Shown one piece after another: positions 5,642 to 6,781 of a stretch of 6,781 bases of DNA. This DNA comes from Maricaulis sp. GTDB taxonomy: Bacteria; Pseudomonadota; Alphaproteobacteria; Caulobacterales; Maricaulaceae. The stretch covers positions 1-6,781 of the forward strand of contig NZLV01000154.1 in NCBI GenBank assembly GCA_002694345.1, written 5' to 3'. Below the pieces are notes generated by a model. The model saw only the letters and a program-made list of their open reading frames with translations, was not told the DNA's origin and ran no database searches. The stretch's first letter is position 1; each line of letters begins with the position of its first letter. The translations under genes and the position numbers were made by a program.

Positions 5642-6577
5642 GTGCCCGGATTTCGCTCTTTCTCCGTCGTCCTGATTGCGCTTGCAGCAGCATCCTGTGC
5701 CTCAGCACCGGACCGCAATTTCACGCCCTCAGCCTCCAACCGGTATGGCAGTGCGGCCTATGGCGGCTGGTCGGCCCCGAGTGATTCCCCCGCCGGATCC
5801 CCGGTGGATGCCCGCTCTCTTTTAGCGAGCTCCAGTTCGCATCAGAAAGTCGGAAATCCCTACTCCGTCAGCGGGCGCACCTATTACCCGGCCCGCGATG
5901 ACAATTACGACGAGGTCGGGATTGCATCCTGGTACGGACCGAATTTCCACGGCCGCAGCACAGCCAATGGCGAGAACTTCGACCAGAACCTGATGACGGC
6001 GGCGCACACCACACTGCCGATTCCCTCCATTGCGGAGGTCACCAATCTGGAAAATGGCCGTAGCATCATTGTTCGGATCAATGACCGAGGCCCGTTCGTT
6101 GACGACCGGATCATCGATCTCAGCCGAGCCGCTGCAACCGAACTCGACTATATCGGTTCGGGGCTTGCCCGGGTGCGCGTTCGCTATCTGGGGCCGGCTC
6201 AGGCGCATGGCGCACCGCCGCCGCGCGCCTGGTATGCAGGGCAGGGTGCTGCACCGGCTTTGTCGACCACCGAGCCCGCCCAACAAATCGCCATGGCGGC
6301 GCCCGAACCGGTCATGCAAACTCCGGCCTGGACCCCTGCCGCCGGTGAACGCTTTACACTCCAGATCGGCGCATTCAGCGAAGCGGGCAATGCGCAGCGT
6401 TTTGCCAGTCGCATCGAAGGCGCAGGCGATGTCTGGATCGAGCCGGGACAATCGGCGGGCACCACGGTCTATCGGGTCTTTTTCGGCCGTTGGGCGGATG
6501 AGGCGGGCGCGCATCAGGCCCGCTCAAGTCTGGCAGACTGGGGCGTTTATGACGCACGCGTTGTTGATCTGGACTGA
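5642..6577 (+). CDS. rlpA: RlpA septal lytic transglycosylase lipoprotein with SPOR domain
   Basis: RlpA cleaves glycan strands lacking stem peptides at the division septum. From GTG 5642 the protein has 311 residues. The lipoprotein signal PGFRSFSVVLIALAAASC places the lipidated Cys at 19. A double-psi beta-barrel spans about 92-182 with GIASWYGPNFHGRSTANGE and VRINDRGPFVDDRIIDLS. Glu111, Asp114 and Asp148 keep the spacing of catalytic Glu120, Asp123 and Asp157 of Pseudomonas RlpA. An Ala/Pro-rich linker follows, then a C-terminal SPOR domain (about 236-311, FTLQIGAFSEAGNAQRFA), which binds denuded septal glycan. The start is uncertain: ATG 5573 and GTG 5606 are in frame but would put the Cys at 42 and 31, long for a lipoprotein signal; none has a clear Shine-Dalgarno. 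A carboxypeptidase gene follows 99 bases downstream, the common rlpA-dac order. Function is confident; only the start is open. Confidence 0.93.
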   Translation: MPGFRSFSVVLIALAAASCASAPDRNFTPSASNRYGSAAYGGWSAPSDSPAGSPVDARSLLASSSSHQKVGNPYSVSGRTYYPARDDNYDEVGIASWYGPNFHGRSTANGENFDQNLMTAAHTTLPIPSIAEVTNLENGRSIIVRINDRGPFVDDRIIDLSRAAATELDYIGSGLARVRVRYLGPAQAHGAPPPRAWYAGQGAAPALSTTEPAQQIAMAAPEPVMQTPAWTPAAGERFTLQIGAFSEAGNAQRFASRIEGAGDVWIEPGQSAGTTVYRVFFGRWADEAGAHQARSSLADWGVYDARVVDLD

Positions 6578-6662
6578 GTTTCAGATACCCGGCGCGCTGG
6601 ACGCCATGCTCTTGCCGCGCTTCTATGCTGGTCTCATCGAACCTGACCCATTCGATTCCGCC

Positions 6663-6669
6663 AAAGGAG
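6663..6669 (+). promoter_or_regulatory. Shine-Dalgarno of the D,D-carboxypeptidase gene
   Basis: AAAGGAG stands 7 bases before the GTG at 6677, a strong site with ideal spacing. It decides the start of this partial gene. Confidence 0.8.
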
Positions 6670-6676
6670 CCCGGCC

Positions 6677-6781
6677 GTGCGCAAGATTCTCGGAATATTT
6701 GCCCTGATTTCCACCCTGGTGGCAGCGCCCGCTCTGGCTCAGGGGGGCTTCCAGACAGATGCCACCCATGCCGTGATCATG
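6677..6781 (+). CDS. D-alanyl-D-alanine carboxypeptidase (PBP5/DacA type), 3' end cut by window
   Basis: Only the first 35 codons are inside the window. The GTG start has a strong AAAGGAG site. A Sec signal peptide runs MRKILGIFALISTLVAAPALA with likely cleavage after ALA (residue 21). The mature start GGFQTDATHAVIM matches the opening of PBP5-type carboxypeptidases, where F.T.A..A.LMD precedes the SxxK active site. That active site lies beyond the window and cannot be checked. The family removes the terminal D-Ala from peptidoglycan stem peptides in the periplasm. Position after rlpA is the common arrangement, which raises confidence. The 99-base gap to rlpA shows no convincing promoter or terminator, so cotranscription is possible. 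Confidence 0.8.
   Translation, partial: MRKILGIFALISTLVAAPALAQGGFQTDATHAVIM

Noticed and set aside
5349..5675. Plus-strand 108-residue open frame with GGGGGIRTPGTSRFNGF
   Set aside because: This is the antisense of tRNA-Ser. The RTPGT...NGFQDRRNRPLCHPS string is a well-known false protein produced by serine tRNA genes.
6030..6707. Plus-strand 225-residue open frame overlapping rlpA
   Set aside because: Out of frame with the conserved RlpA and SPOR motifs and rich in Arg/Pro, as expected of a shifted frame.

Overview
The window looks like chromosome of a GC-rich alphaproteobacterium. The evidence is high-GC codon use, an alphaproteobacterial-type soluble PAS chemoreceptor, a one-copy entericidin-like lipoprotein, and an rlpA gene followed by a D,D-carboxypeptidase gene. 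A Maricaulis/Hyphomonas-like member is my best guess, but genus cannot be fixed from sequence alone. At least three of the seven protein genes start with GTG, four if my rlpA start is right. I see no insertion sequence, integrase, CRISPR array or phage gene.

Layout. (1) 2-1519 (+): 3' part of a cytoplasmic chemoreceptor with two PAS domains and a complete signalling hairpin; its start lies outside the window. (2) 1626-5145 (+): a tightly packed three-gene operon. It encodes a GNAT acetyltransferase fused to a carbon-nitrogen hydrolase (nitrilase superfamily), a stand-alone RimI-like GNAT overlapping it by 13 bases, and a RimK-family ATP-grasp ligase overlapping that by 4 bases. (3) 5203-5501 (-): tRNA-Ser(UGA), then a 42-residue entericidin-type lipoprotein small enough to be missed by a length cut-off. 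A two-stage hairpin lies at the rimK-like stop codon, in the convergent gap. (4) 5642-6577 (+): RlpA, a double-psi beta-barrel lytic transglycosylase lipoprotein with a SPOR domain. (5) 6677-6781 (+): first 35 codons of a penicillin-binding-protein-5-type D-alanyl-D-alanine carboxypeptidase.

How they work together. The central operon is the most interesting part. ATP-grasp proteins with this N-terminal domain (RLAN) are known to sit beside a GNAT that usually carries a papain/C39-like peptidase, and a role in making a peptide or amide product has been proposed from context. Here the adjacent GNAT ends without a peptidase domain, and a second GNAT fused to an amidase-fold hydrolase is present instead. 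That gives a ligase, two acyltransferases and a C-N hydrolase, consistent with an uncharacterised amide or peptide modification pathway. The rlpA and carboxypeptidase genes form a septal cell-wall pair: the first cleaves denuded glycan strands, the second trims stem peptides. The chemoreceptor shows no clear functional link to its neighbours.
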